Part shown: positions 53,160 to 62,324 of the stretch, in pieces | Layout of the letters: each line of letters begins with the position of its first letter | Position numbering within the stretch: the stretch's first letter is position 1 | NCBI GenBank assembly: GCA_964621645.1 | Contig: CAZUMH010000006.1 | Coordinates: 1 to 64,000 of the forward strand | Reading direction: 5' to 3' | Length of the DNA stretch: 64,000 bases | Origin: CAZUMH01 sp964621645 | GTDB lineage: Bacteria; Zhuqueibacterota; QNDG01; JAGLOF01 | Translations under genes and position numbers: made by a program | The notes under the pieces: generated by a model | Told to the model about the DNA's origin: nothing | The model's database searches: none | Seen by the model: only the letters and a program-made list of their open reading frames with translations

Positions 53160-53201
53160 AACAAACGATTCAGAAGCCGAAGAAAATACGACGGGAGACA
53201 G

Positions 53202-53750
53202 GTGGCCTTAATCAGAGAACCCGACGCGGTAAAACCCGTCTGCGCGGTTACTTTCTCGCAAGATGTGGCTCTCGAGGAGGTTCTGTCCCGACTGGAAGAG
53301 GTAATGGGCCATCACCAACGCCGTTCCAGTGTCTTTAATTTTTCCTTTACCTCCTACTATAGCCGGGAGATGGGAGATTCCCTTCAAAAAATTTTCTGCA
53401 GTTTCCATCGTTTAATTTCTCCCGCGGATCTGGCTGCATTGAAAGTCGCTACAAACGCTCTGGAGGAAACCTGGGCCAGGGCGGGTCGGCGCCGGGTGAA
53501 TCTCGACCCCGGGTATATTGCCAAATCGAAGCTGGTGGTCGCCTCGGCCAAGAATTTTGCCCACCGTATCTATATGAGTCAGGGGATCTACGGCGATTTA
53601 CAGCTGCAGTTCCGGGAGAACAGGTATCATCCGGAGTTCTGGACTTTTCCTGACTATCAGACGGAAGAGGCCCTGGATTTCTTCAAACAGGTACGCAATG
53701 ACCTGATCAGGCAAGATGAAAAGAGAGGGAATGAAGAAGATAAGCTATAA
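53202..53750 (+). CDS. DUF4416 family protein
   Basis: 182 residues. Features of DUF4416: FSFTSYYSREMGDSLQKIFCSF, RRRVNLDPGYIAKSKLVVASAKNFAHRIYMSQGIYGDLQLQFR and FPDYQTEEALDFF. The family is small, cytoplasmic and of unknown function, common in anaerobic bacteria. GTG start with GGGAGAC upstream. It overlaps the purM start by 20 bases, so it is co-expressed with it. Confidence 0.85.
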   Translation: MALIREPDAVKPVCAVTFSQDVALEEVLSRLEEVMGHHQRRSSVFNFSFTSYYSREMGDSLQKIFCSFHRLISPADLAALKVATNALEETWARAGRRRVNLDPGYIAKSKLVVASAKNFAHRIYMSQGIYGDLQLQFRENRYHPEFWTFPDYQTEEALDFFKQVRNDLIRQDEKRGNEEDKL

Positions 53751-54741
53751 AGAAGCCGGTGTCGATATCGATGCGGGAAAAGAGGCGGTGACAAGAATCA
53801 AGACACTGGCGCGGCAAACATTCGGTCCCGAGGTCATTACCGACCTGGGAAAGTTCGGCGGTTTCTTCGCCCTGGATACGAAAGCATACAAAGATCCCGT
53901 GCTGGTCTCATCCGTGGATGGAGTGGGGACGAAACTGAAAGTGGCCTTTCTCTGCGGAGTGCATGATACGGTGGGTGAGGATCTGGTCAACCATTGTGTC
54001 AACGATATCCTGGTGGGGGGCGCCCGGCCTCTGTTCTTCCTGGATTACATCGGCATCGGGCATCTGCAGCCGGAGGTGATCGAGGAGATCGTGAGGGGAA
54101 TGGCCCGGGGCTGCCGTCAGGCAGGCTGTGCTCTCATCGGCGGCGAGATGGCCGAGATGCCGGGATTCTATCAGTCCGGGGAGTACGATCTGGTCGGGTC
54201 CATCACCGGTCTGGTAGAGCGGGATAAGGTGATTACCGGGGAGAACATCCATCAAGGCGATGTCCTGGTGGCCCTGCCGTCCAGCGGCTTGCACACCAAC
54301 GGCTACTCCCTGGCCCGCAAGGTCCTTTTCGAACAGGCCGGATACCGGGTGAACACCCGGCTGGCCGATCTGGAAAAGCCTCTGGGCGAGGAATTGCTGC
54401 GGGTGCATCGCTGCTACCTGCCGGCGGTGCTCCCCCTTTTGGAAGTATTTGACATCCGCGGAATGTCTCATATTACCGGCGGCGGCATCGAGGGCAACAC
54501 CAGCCGGATCCTGCCCGAAGGGACCGGTCTGCGCATCGACTGGCGGAGCTGGGAGATTCCACCGCTTTTCCGGATCATCCAGCGGGAAGGCGGCGTGCCG
54601 GATGATGAAATGCGGCGGGCGTTCAACCTCGGAGTCGGGTTTGTCTTTATTATAGCTCCGGCGGAGGCGAATTTCTTTCTCGATCAGTTGAAAGAAAAGG
54701 GCGAGACGCCCTTTTTAATCGGAGAAGTCATCCATTCTTGA
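53731..54741 (+). CDS. purM: Phosphoribosylformylglycinamidine cyclo-ligase
   Basis: 336 residues. YKEAGVDIDAG at the N-terminus, SSVDGVGTKLKVA, NHCVNDILVGGARPLFFLDY, GCALIGGEMAEMPGFY, ALPSSGLHTNGYSL and ITGGGIEGN are the PurM signatures. It closes the imidazole ring to make aminoimidazole ribotide in purine synthesis. ATG 53731 follows GAGGGA. The gene has no other pur gene nearby. Confidence 0.97.
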   Translation: MKKISYKEAGVDIDAGKEAVTRIKTLARQTFGPEVITDLGKFGGFFALDTKAYKDPVLVSSVDGVGTKLKVAFLCGVHDTVGEDLVNHCVNDILVGGARPLFFLDYIGIGHLQPEVIEEIVRGMARGCRQAGCALIGGEMAEMPGFYQSGEYDLVGSITGLVERDKVITGENIHQGDVLVALPSSGLHTNGYSLARKVLFEQAGYRVNTRLADLEKPLGEELLRVHRCYLPAVLPLLEVFDIRGMSHITGGGIEGNTSRILPEGTGLRIDWRSWEIPPLFRIIQREGGVPDDEMRRAFNLGVGFVFIIAPAEANFFLDQLKEKGETPFLIGEVIHS

Positions 54742-54756
54742 AAGGATACAGGGACT

Positions 54757-55383
54757 ATGATTTTTATTGTCCTCATAGTACTTGCCAGCTATCTTGCGGG
54801 TTCCATTCCCACGGCGATCATCGCCTCACGTCTGATCATCAAGGATGACATACGCAACCACGGCAGCGGCAATGCCGGAGCGACTAATGTCTTCCGCGTT
54901 CTGGGCTGGAAACCCGCTCTTGTCGTTTTTCTCGTCGACGCAGGCAAGGGAGCAGCGGCAGTGCTGCTTTTCAGCCGTATCGGAACGGTCCCTCTGTCAC
55001 CGGTTCAGATACAGATTCTGGCGGGGCTGGCTGCCATCGCTGGTCATATCTGGACCATCTTCGCCGGATTTAAAGGCGGCAAAGGGGTGGGAACCGCTTT
55101 TGGGGTCCTGGTCTCGCTGGCCCCGCTGGCCTCAATTATCACCCTGGTCTTCTGGATTCTGGTCCTGCTCATCTCCAGGATCGTCTCCCTGGCCTCCTTG
55201 ACGGCCTGTCTGCTTTTCCCGATCATCTTGCTCATTCAGAAATATTGTTTCACCCCCGGCCTGCCCCGGGAATTGCTGGCTTTGGCCTTTTTACTGGCCC
55301 TGCTTATCATTGTGACGCACCGCTCCAACATCAAACGGCTGCTGAAAGGGGAGGAGCCTGCTTTCGGTAAAGGGGAAAAGTGA
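54757..55383 (+). CDS. plsY: Glycerol-3-phosphate acyltransferase (acyl-phosphate dependent)
   Basis: 208 residues, about five membrane helices. Motifs LAGSIPTAIIASRLI, NHGSGNAGATNVFRVLGWKPAL, FKGGKGVGTAFGVL and IVTHRSNIKRLLKGEE are the three PlsY family motifs. It transfers acyl from acyl-phosphate to glycerol-3-phosphate at the inner membrane. gpsA, which makes the acceptor, follows 61 bases later, a common pairing. Confidence 0.97.
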   Translation: MIFIVLIVLASYLAGSIPTAIIASRLIIKDDIRNHGSGNAGATNVFRVLGWKPALVVFLVDAGKGAAAVLLFSRIGTVPLSPVQIQILAGLAAIAGHIWTIFAGFKGGKGVGTAFGVLVSLAPLASIITLVFWILVLLISRIVSLASLTACLLFPIILLIQKYCFTPGLPRELLALAFLLALLIIVTHRSNIKRLLKGEEPAFGKGEK

Positions 55384-55444
55384 TCGCTTCGGCAGCCTGA
55401 AGCGCCGCTGTCGGCATAAAAAGGTTTTGGCAATTACAAAAACA

Positions 55445-56491
55445 ATGACGGAAGAAGAGAAAAAACCTAAAAAGATCGGCGTTCTTGGCGGAGGCAGCTG
55501 GGGCACGGCGCTGGCGGTACTGCTGGCGGGAAACGGCCATGCCGTGACCGTCGGGGAAATTAACCACGATATTGTTTCCCGGGTCACTGCCACCAGAGAG
55601 AATCCCGATTTTTTGCCCGGAGTGAAAATTTCGCCCCAGATAGAGTTCAGCGGCCGGCTGGAAGCTGCGGCGGAGGGCAAAGATATGATTTTTATCGTGG
55701 TCCCCTCCCAGGCAGTGAGGCCGGTTGTCAGCAAGATTAAAGAATGGGTTACTCCACAAACCATTCTGGTAAGCTGCAGCAAGGGTATCGAGAGCGGCAC
55801 CCTGCTGCGCATGTCCCAGGTGATCGGTGAAACGGTTTCCACGGTCAACGAGGATATGATCGCGGTGCTTTCGGGACCCAGCCATGCCGAAGAGGTGGGA
55901 CGGGGCATGCCGACGGTAGTAACGGTTGCCTCCACCAGTCCGGACACAGCGGAGCTGGTGCAGGAGACATGTATGAATCCTGCCTTCCGGGTGTACAGCA
56001 GCCGGGATGTTGCCGGTGTGGAGCTGGGGGGAGCGCTGAAAAATATCATCGCCCTGGCCGCCGGCATCGTGGACGGATTGGGGTACGGCGACAACACCAA
56101 GGCCGCCCTGATGACGCGGGGGATTGTGGAGATGACAAGGCTGGGAACGGCCATGGGAGCCGACCCTCAGACCTTCGCGGGACTGTCGGGCATCGGCGAC
56201 TTGATCGTCACCTGCATGAGCCGGCACAGCCGCAACAGACATTTAGGCGAGCTTATCGGCAAGGGGAAATCTCTTGACGACGCGCTTGCCTCCATGGTGC
56301 AGGTGGCAGAGGGAGTGACAACGGCGGTATCCGCTTATACGCTTTCCAGAAAATTCAGAGTCTCGATGCCGATCACAGCGGAAGTCAACCGGGTTCTCTA
56401 CGACAGCAAGCCGGCGCGACAGGCCATCCGTGATTTAATGACCAGAGATGCCAAGGAGGAGGATTGGGGAGCACCGCAAGAGGTGGATTAA
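55445..56491 (+). CDS. gpsA: Glycerol-3-phosphate dehydrogenase [NAD(P)+]
   Basis: 348 residues. Nucleotide-binding GVLGGGSWGTALAVLL, SCSKGIE, VLSGPSHAEEVGRGMPT, GVELGGALKNIIALAAGIVDGLGYGDNTKAALMTRGIVEM with the catalytic Lys, and GLSGIGDLIVTCMSRHSRN. It makes sn-glycerol-3-phosphate for phospholipids. ATG 55445 is used; a TTG at 55427 is possible. Neither has a strong ribosome site. Confidence 0.97.
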   Translation: MTEEEKKPKKIGVLGGGSWGTALAVLLAGNGHAVTVGEINHDIVSRVTATRENPDFLPGVKISPQIEFSGRLEAAAEGKDMIFIVVPSQAVRPVVSKIKEWVTPQTILVSCSKGIESGTLLRMSQVIGETVSTVNEDMIAVLSGPSHAEEVGRGMPTVVTVASTSPDTAELVQETCMNPAFRVYSSRDVAGVELGGALKNIIALAAGIVDGLGYGDNTKAALMTRGIVEMTRLGTAMGADPQTFAGLSGIGDLIVTCMSRHSRNRHLGELIGKGKSLDDALASMVQVAEGVTTAVSAYTLSRKFRVSMPITAEVNRVLYDSKPARQAIRDLMTRDAKEEDWGAPQEVD

Positions 56492-56547
56492 CGATAGGAT
56501 GAGAGGAACTTTGCAAGAACTAATTAAGCAGCAGAAAAGGAGTATGG

Positions 56548-57840
56548 ATGAAACGGGTGTACATATCTGATATCGCCGCCTATGAAGGCAAGGAAATCAC
56601 GCTGAAAGGATGGTTGTATAACAAGCGGTCCAGCGGCAAACTCTGGTTTCTCCTGGTCCGGGACGGAACAGGCCTGATTCAGGGTGTCGTCTCCCAGGCC
56701 GATGTGGATGAAGATTCTTTTGAGGGTTGTGCTGATCTGACCCAGGAATCCTCCCTGGAAATAACCGGTACGGTGAGCCCTGATAAACGAGCCCCCGGCG
56801 GCTTCGAACTGCAGGTAACCCATGTGAAACCTGTCCAGATCGCCCAGGATTATCCCATTTCTCCCAAAGAGCACGGTACTGCTTTTCTGATGGACCATCG
56901 CCATCTCTGGCTGCGTTCAGCCCGCCAGACGGCGATTCTCAAGGTCCGCCACGAGATCATCAAGGCCTGCCGCGATTACTTCGACAGCAACGGGTTTACT
57001 CTGGTGGATACGCCCATCTTCACCCCGGCCGCCTGTGAAGGCACCACCACCCTTTTCGAGACGGATTATTTCGGCGAGAAAGCCTATCTTACCCAGAGCG
57101 GACAGCTCTACAGTGAAGCTTCCATCGGGGCCCTGGGAAAGGTCTACTGTTTCGGCCCCACCTTCAGGGCCGAAAAATCCAAGACGCGCCGACATCTCAC
57201 CGAGTTCTGGATGGTGGAGCCGGAGGTAGCCTTCGCTGACCTTGACGACAACATGGGTCTGGCCGAAGATTTTATTTCTTTCGTCGTCGGCCGGGTGCTG
57301 ACCAACCGCCGGGCGGAACTGGAGAAACTGGAGCGCGATCCCGCTCCGCTGGAACGGGTGGTACCGCCCTTTCCCCGAATCACCTATGACGAAGCGGTTC
57401 AGATCCTGCGGAACCATAAGGTGGCATTTAAAGACGGTGATGATTTCGGCGGCGGAGACGAGACCGTTATCTCGGAACAGTTCGACCGTCCGGTCATGGT
57501 GCATCGCTATCCGGCTGCGGTCAAGGCCTTTTATATGAAACGAGATCCCCAGGATGACAGCAAGGCTCTGGGAGTGGATGTATTGGCTCCGGAAGGATAC
57601 GGCGAGATCATCGGGGGCGGCCAGCGGGAAGACGACTATGATGTCCTGGTGTCCCGCATCAAGGAACACGGCCTGCCCCCGGAAGCCTTCGACTGGTATC
57701 TGGATCTGCGGCGGTATGGGACCATGCCCCATTCCGGATTCGGCATGGGGATCGAGCGCACTGTGGCCTGGATCTGTAAACTTCCGCATGTGCGCGAGAC
57801 CATCCCCTTTCCGCGGCTGATGCACCGCCTTACTCCCTGA
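56548..57840 (+). CDS. asnS: Asparaginyl-tRNA synthetase
   Basis: 430 residues. N-terminal OB fold (about 1-105: KEITLKGWLYNKRSSGKLWFLLVRDGTGLIQGVVS) and class II core: motif 2 FGPTFRAEKSKTRRHLTEFWMVEPE, and motif 3 GFGMGIERTVAWI. The lack of an AspRS-like insertion domain and the pattern VDTPIFTPAACEGTTTLF support AsnRS. Ribosome site AAGGAG. Its presence suggests direct charging of tRNA-Asn in this organism. Confidence 0.95.
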   Translation: MKRVYISDIAAYEGKEITLKGWLYNKRSSGKLWFLLVRDGTGLIQGVVSQADVDEDSFEGCADLTQESSLEITGTVSPDKRAPGGFELQVTHVKPVQIAQDYPISPKEHGTAFLMDHRHLWLRSARQTAILKVRHEIIKACRDYFDSNGFTLVDTPIFTPAACEGTTTLFETDYFGEKAYLTQSGQLYSEASIGALGKVYCFGPTFRAEKSKTRRHLTEFWMVEPEVAFADLDDNMGLAEDFISFVVGRVLTNRRAELEKLERDPAPLERVVPPFPRITYDEAVQILRNHKVAFKDGDDFGGGDETVISEQFDRPVMVHRYPAAVKAFYMKRDPQDDSKALGVDVLAPEGYGEIIGGGQREDDYDVLVSRIKEHGLPPEAFDWYLDLRRYGTMPHSGFGMGIERTVAWICKLPHVRETIPFPRLMHRLTP

Positions 57841-57885
57841 GAAGATGAAGCGGATGATCCATTGCAAAAAAATGAGAGTTGTTCC

Positions 57886-58377
57886 ATGTCCCTTGCGAGT
57901 GGACCGGGAAGAATCCAGATCGCGGTGATCGGCGGGCGGGAAGCCGATCCGCGGCTGCTCCGCTTTGCCGAAGAGGTTGGGCAGCTGCTGGCCCGCAGGG
58001 GAGCGGTTTTGATCTGCGGCGGCATGAGCGGCATCATGGAGGCCGCCTGCCGCGGGGCCGGAGAAGCCGGCGGAACCACCGTGGGAATCCTCCCGGGGGA
58101 GCGGGCAGATGAGGGGAATCCCTATCTCGACATCGTTCTTCCCACCGGCTTGGGATTGGCCCGCAACGTACTGGTGGTGCGTGCCGCGGATGGGGTGATC
58201 GCGGTGGGCGGCAGGTACGGCACCCTTTCCGAGATCGCCTGCGCCGCGCAATTGGGGATCCCGCTGGTCCTGCTGGAAAGCTGGCACGTGGATGACAGCA
58301 TCCCCACGGCCGCCACCCCGGAAGAGGCGGTGCAGCTGCTCTTCTCACTGCTGCCGCCCTCAGCAGGGGAGAAATAA
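57886..58377 (+). CDS. LOG-family (TIGR00725-like) protein
   Basis: 163 residues. Rossmann-like N-terminus IQIAVIGGREAD, then ILICGGMSGIMEAACRGAGEAGGTTVGILPGE and the phosphate-binding AVGGRYGTLSEIACAAQLG. TIGR00725 proteins are related to lysine decarboxylase-like LOG enzymes (nucleotide 5'-monophosphate phosphoribohydrolases). Substrate unknown here. ATG 57886 is a guess; TTG 57862 is possible and no ribosome site supports either strongly. Between asnS and acyP with short gaps. Confidence 0.82.
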   Translation: MSLASGPGRIQIAVIGGREADPRLLRFAEEVGQLLARRGAVLICGGMSGIMEAACRGAGEAGGTTVGILPGERADEGNPYLDIVLPTGLGLARNVLVVRAADGVIAVGGRYGTLSEIACAAQLGIPLVLLESWHVDDSIPTAATPEEAVQLLFSLLPPSAGEK

Positions 58378-58382
58378 AGAGT

Positions 58383-58664
58383 ATGAGCGGCCAGGCCAGA
58401 GCCCATGTTATCGTATCCGGTATGGTGCAGGGTGTGGGCTACCGTTACTTCGTCAAGCGCGCGGCCGCAAAGTACGGTCTCACCGGGTGGGTGAAAAACC
58501 TGCCCCATGGTGAAGTGGAACTGGAAGCGGAAGGTGAGAGGGGCCGGGTCGAAGCGCTCCTGGCCGAGCTTTGGACCGGGAGCAGCTATGCCAGCGTACG
58601 GAATATAGAGACCGCGTGGCTGCCGCCCAGCGGCACATGGCAGAATTTTGATATCGTATTTTAA
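58383..58664 (+). CDS. acyP: Acylphosphatase
   Basis: 93 residues. The catalytic signature GMVQGVGYRYFVKRAA and GWVKNLPHGEVELEAEG match the family, with the active Arg in VGYRYF and Asn in VKNLPHG. It hydrolyses acyl phosphates in the cytoplasm. ATG 58383 is five bases after the LOG-like stop, with GGAGA ~10 bases upstream. Confidence 0.96.
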   Translation: MSGQARAHVIVSGMVQGVGYRYFVKRAAAKYGLTGWVKNLPHGEVELEAEGERGRVEALLAELWTGSSYASVRNIETAWLPPSGTWQNFDIVF

Positions 58665-58680
58665 CCGTTACCGGAGGCAT

Positions 58681-59202
58681 ATGGATCTCAGAGAATATAT
58701 TCGCACCATCCCGGACTTTCCGAAAAAAGGGATACGCTTCAAGGATATCACCACCCTATGCCGGGACAGGGACGCATTCAAGGAGGCCGTCTCTCTCATG
58801 TGTGACCCCTTCCGGGATGCTGAAATCGATGCGGTGGTGGGTATCGAGTCACGAGGATTCATTTTCGGAGCGGCGATGGCGCTGGAGCTGGGTTCCGCAT
58901 TTGTGCCCATCCGCAAACCGGGAAAACTTCCCGGTGAAACCTTCAGCTGCAGTTATGAACTGGAATACGGCAGTGACAGTATCGAGATCCACTGTGACGG
59001 ATTGCAGCCGGAGCAGCGGGTGCTGCTGGTGGATGATCTGCTGGCCACGGGCGGAACCATGAAAGCAGCGGCCGAACTGGTGCATAAATGCGGCGCCGAG
59101 GTCGTCTCCGCTGTATTTTTAATTGAACTTTCCTTTCTTTCCGGGCGTGAAAGACTGGATGGGATGCCCATCCACGTTCTGATAAGCTACGATAAAGAGT
59201 GA
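58681..59202 (+). CDS. apt: Adenine phosphoribosyltransferase
   Basis: 173 residues. Family signature IPDFPKKGIRFKDITTL, GIESRGFIFGAAMA, FVPIRKPGKLPGET and the PRPP loop RVLLVDDLLATGGTMKAA. It salvages adenine to AMP. ATG 58681 follows GGAGGCAT; a longer frame from 58648 has no support. Confidence 0.97.
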   Translation: MDLREYIRTIPDFPKKGIRFKDITTLCRDRDAFKEAVSLMCDPFRDAEIDAVVGIESRGFIFGAAMALELGSAFVPIRKPGKLPGETFSCSYELEYGSDSIEIHCDGLQPEQRVLLVDDLLATGGTMKAAAELVHKCGAEVVSAVFLIELSFLSGRERLDGMPIHVLISYDKE

Positions 59203-59267
59203 AAGAACGAACCCGGGCACGTAAAAGTGCCGGTCCAATCCATCTTCCTTTATGGGAGGTATGTGAA

Positions 59268-60020
59268 ATGAGCATGAGAAAATACATAAGCCTTTCCATC
59301 ATTGCCTTGACGCTGCTTCTGACCGCCGCGGCATCAGGACAGAATGTGATTACCCTGCAGGCAAATTTTTGGCAGGCAGGCCCGAGCCTGAAAGGAGAGG
59401 GATTCGAAGGGATTACAGTCGATGCCTCTCCAACAGTGGGACCGTTCCTGGAAGTACGTTTGGGGCGTCTGATGCTGGGGTCATCCATCTATTTCGGCAG
59501 GCATGACTGGCATTTCAATGAAACATCCGAGACCATGTCCATGCGACGCAACGATTTTCATTTCCGGCTGGGCTACGGCTTCTCCCCTCAGGTATACGCC
59601 TTCGCCGCCGTAAAATGGCTGCGTTTCTACGGGACGGCGCCGGAACTGACCCTCTATGATGAGTTCGATACTCCGTTTACGGGAGAGTACCAGCTGGACT
59701 ACGGCGGAACCCTGGCGGGCGGCGGGCTGACGGCCATGATGAACTTTCCGGATTCCCCCATATTTCTGCACTGGATGGCCATGTATCTGGGCGGCACCGT
59801 GAACATGAAGACAACCGTCACCGAGCCTGGATTCGCTTCCGTGGAGACCAATGACAAGATTCAGGACGGCATTACAGAGATCGAGATCGCCCTGGGATAC
59901 AGACTGGAATCGGGACTGCGGTTTATGGCCGGGTATCGGGCCGCTTTTTCCGGACAGGTCAGGGGAGAGGAGAGTGTGCAGGGAATCTTTGCCTCGGTTG
60001 GATTCTCGGCGGGTGAGTGA
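59268..60020 (+). CDS. Outer-membrane beta-barrel protein
   Basis: 250 residues. Signal peptide (MSMRKYISLSIIALTLLL, cleavage near ASGQ). The mature part consists of repeated amphipathic strands (GPFLEVRLGRLMLGSSIYFG, FHFRLGYGFSPQVYAFAAVKWLRFYG, ALGYRLESGLRFMAGYRAAFSG). No family recognised. ATG 59268 follows GGGAGG; upstream codons in the same frame are not used. Confidence 0.75.
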   Translation: MSMRKYISLSIIALTLLLTAAASGQNVITLQANFWQAGPSLKGEGFEGITVDASPTVGPFLEVRLGRLMLGSSIYFGRHDWHFNETSETMSMRRNDFHFRLGYGFSPQVYAFAAVKWLRFYGTAPELTLYDEFDTPFTGEYQLDYGGTLAGGGLTAMMNFPDSPIFLHWMAMYLGGTVNMKTTVTEPGFASVETNDKIQDGITEIEIALGYRLESGLRFMAGYRAAFSGQVRGEESVQGIFASVGFSAGE

Positions 60021-60341
60021 GCTCAATTGGAGAATCCGCTCAACCAGACGTTCGGCGAATCACTGCAATAAAACGCGGAGGATCAGCACGGACACGCTTC
60101 TCTGATATCCGGAAGACAGGCGAGGGCTGCCGCTTGCAATAATGAAGCGAGGATACGACCGGAGGCGGCAGTCTGGGAAAGGGTGCTGTCCCGGCAATAA
60201 TTATTAGTATCATAGAATTGCCCGATGAGTTGATTCTCCCGGGGAACTCCCAAGGCGGGGCCGGGGGCGATTCTGAAGCTGAGGAAGGTTCGCAGAAGTC
60301 CTGTCTCGCAGTGCCGTATTCGTGCAGCGGAAGGAGGGATA
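60021..60341. other. 321-bp non-coding region between two barrel genes
   Basis: No gene is supported; a 22-codon frame near 60141 has no ribosome site. CTGCCGC (60127-60133) can pair with GCGGCAG (60165-60171), and an overlapping CGCTT/AAGCG hairpin (60131-60149) would exclude it. No clear promoter was seen. GGAGGG before ATG 60342 is the ribosome site of the next gene. Confidence 0.4.
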
Positions 60342-61148
60342 ATGAATTATGCGTATCCAGTCATGAGAAAAAAGGCCGTCACTTTCCGCGTGTCCTGCCT
60401 CATCCTGATGCTGCTCGGGGCCGCAGGCCCGGTCTTGGCTCAGGAGGACGCTCTGCAACTGGAGCTGACGGTACCCTGCTCTCGCTGGAATTCAACTCAG
60501 GGATTTCTGGAAAACGGCGGCGCCTCATACGCTCCCAGTATACTGCCCCGGATTACAGTGGTGAAGAGAAAGATATTTCTGGGCGCGGAGATGCATCTCG
60601 GATCATATCGCACCGATTTTGGAACTTACAACGATACATTTACCGGCTCTGATGACAAAGAGTATCTGCATAAGTATGAAGATCTCTCACTCCCGGTGGT
60701 TCGGCGGGATATCGGGTTCTTCCTGGGAATCCAAACATCCAGGAATATCACCTGGGCTCTTGTCTATAAAGGCATCCATGTCAGGGCAGATGAATCACAT
60801 CCCTATACAATGTATGAGTTTAATGAAACATCAGGAGGATGGCACGAGATCGGTCAGGCCGATGGCAGTCCGGATTTTCGTGAGTCCTGGGATTATATGG
60901 GAGTGGGCTGTTTCTTCATTCTGCCGATCTACTTCCACCGCTTCAGCCTGAGCGGGCAGCTGCGCTACTACCTCTGGTCCGGAAAGGAGCAGCACAACAT
61001 CATCCAGGGAGAAGCCCTTTTCAATTTTCCTTTGGCCGGATCCCTTTCTTTCGCGGTAGGGGGCGGATTCGAAATGGTCACCAGTTCAGAGCTGTTGGGC
61101 TCGATCTGGTCGGTGACCGGCGGCCTGAAATACCGCATTCCGTTGTGA
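60342..61148 (+). CDS. Outer-membrane beta-barrel protein
   Basis: 268 residues. Signal peptide (MRKKAVTFRVSCLILMLLG, cleavage near VLAQ); mature protein with barrel strands such as KIFLGAEMHLGSYRTDFGTY, SRNITWALVYKGIHVRAD and RFSLSGQLRYYLWSGK, ending TGGLKYRIPL. Ribosome site GGAGGG before ATG 60342. It shares style but not clear identity with the preceding barrel. Function unknown. Confidence 0.75.
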   Translation: MNYAYPVMRKKAVTFRVSCLILMLLGAAGPVLAQEDALQLELTVPCSRWNSTQGFLENGGASYAPSILPRITVVKRKIFLGAEMHLGSYRTDFGTYNDTFTGSDDKEYLHKYEDLSLPVVRRDIGFFLGIQTSRNITWALVYKGIHVRADESHPYTMYEFNETSGGWHEIGQADGSPDFRESWDYMGVGCFFILPIYFHRFSLSGQLRYYLWSGKEQHNIIQGEALFNFPLAGSLSFAVGGGFEMVTSSELLGSIWSVTGGLKYRIPL

Positions 61149-61220
61149 CCGCAGTGAAAAATCTCTTGATTTTTTCCCAAAAACAATTAAGTTAATACAA
61201 CACCACCCAAACGTCATAAC

Positions 61221-61293
61221 GCGAATGTAGCTCAGTTGGTAGAGCGCCAGCTTCCCAAGCTGGATGTCGCGGGTTCGAATCCCGTCATTCGCT
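61221..61293 (+). tRNA. tRNA-Gly (anticodon CCC)
   Basis: 73-nt cloverleaf: acceptor GCGAATG/CATTCGC, D arm GCTC..GAGC, anticodon stem CCAGC/GCTGG around TTCCCAA with anticodon CCC at 61254-61256, T arm GCGGG TTCGAAT CCCGT, discriminator T as in bacterial tRNA-Gly. CCA is not encoded. It precedes an envelope protein gene by 42 bases. Confidence 0.95.
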
Positions 61294-61335
61294 CTTATTT
61301 TTTTGCACGAATTTAATAAGAAGAAGGAGAATGAC

Positions 61336-62250
61336 ATGAAGTGCAATCATTATATGAAGGTGGGCGGCTGGATAATCTTGATTCTCATCCTGCCGGTCCT
61401 GGTCTCCGGTCAGGAATACAGTCAGCAGATCGAACAGAACGGAAAAGTCAACTGGACGCGGCACATGATCACCTGCACCGGGATCGGCGCGCCCAATCCC
61501 AATCTGCCCATGGCCGCTCAGAGAGCGGCGGCCCTGCGGGTAGCCAAGCAGGATGCCCTCCGCAACATACTGGAAACCGTGAAGGGAATTCAGCTGACGT
61601 CCGAAACGACCGTTGAAAACGCTCTGCTCGTCAGTGATGTGATCACTACCAGAGTGGAGGGAGCCCTGCGCGGTTTTCGGGTGGTGGACACACGCTATAT
61701 GTCCAGCGGTGATGTGGAGATCGACGTGGAAATCCCACTGACAGGCATCGTCATGGACGCTCTGCTGCCCGATAATTTCGGCGGCGGCACCCTGATGACG
61801 GGAGGCCAGCTGCTCTGCCCCACCTGCGGTCAGCCCTGGCCCGAGGGCAAGAGCGTTCCCCCCGGAGTCACCCTGATTCAGGCCGGAAGCGGAAATGCTT
61901 CCCGGGGAGGTGTTTACACGGGTCTGATCATTGACGCCCGGGGTCTGGGAATGCGGCCGGCCATGGCGCCGAAAATTCTAGATCAGGACGGTGATGAGGT
62001 ATACGGCACCCGGTTCGTGAGCCGGGAATACGCAGTGGATATCGGCATGGTGGGCTATGACAAGGATGTGAACCAGGCCCGGATTAATGAACGGGTTACT
62101 GACAATCCCCTCATAGTTAAAGCCGTAGATGCCAGCGGTCCTAATAAGACCGACGCGGTCATCTCAGACGCCGACGCCCACATGATCCATAACGCGGCTG
62201 CCAATTTAAACTTTTTAAAGCATTGTAAGGTGATGTTCATTCTGGATTAA
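61336..62250 (+). CDS. LPP20/FlgT-like exported protein
   Basis: 304 residues. Signal peptide (cleavage near LVSGQ). Residues ~35-135 follow the LPP20/FlgT N-terminal pattern: TGIGAPNPNLPMAAQRAAALRVAKQDALRNILETVKGIQLTSETTVENALLVSDVITTRVEGALRGFRVVD. A small CPTCGQPW segment (about 175-182) has a zinc-knuckle look. The C-terminal half has GGVYTGLIIDARGLGMRPAMAPKILD. Probably periplasmic or outer-membrane associated. ATG 61336 follows AAGGAG. A close relative is found at 63497. Confidence 0.78.
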   Translation: MKCNHYMKVGGWIILILILPVLVSGQEYSQQIEQNGKVNWTRHMITCTGIGAPNPNLPMAAQRAAALRVAKQDALRNILETVKGIQLTSETTVENALLVSDVITTRVEGALRGFRVVDTRYMSSGDVEIDVEIPLTGIVMDALLPDNFGGGTLMTGGQLLCPTCGQPWPEGKSVPPGVTLIQAGSGNASRGGVYTGLIIDARGLGMRPAMAPKILDQDGDEVYGTRFVSREYAVDIGMVGYDKDVNQARINERVTDNPLIVKAVDASGPNKTDAVISDADAHMIHNAAANLNFLKHCKVMFILD

Positions 62251-62258
62251 CTAAGGTC

Positions 62259-62295
62259 GAGCGTGCTCCGGTGTGTCCGGAACGCGCTCTTTTTG
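62259..62295 (+). terminator. Terminator after the LPP20-like gene
   Basis: GAGCGTGCTCCGG (62259-62271) pairs with CCGGAACGCGCTC (62277-62289) with one mismatch and one G-U, loop of five, then TTTTT. The next gene starts ~30 bases later. Confidence 0.82.
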
Positions 62296-62324
62296 TCTTC
62301 ATCCACAGTTCAAGGAGGATTCTT

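Noticed and set aside
56917..58287. A 456-codon open frame on the minus strand opposite asnS and the LOG-like gene.
   Set aside because: It is antisense to two well-supported genes, has no recognisable domain and no ribosome site; it is a by-product of the GC-rich codon pattern.
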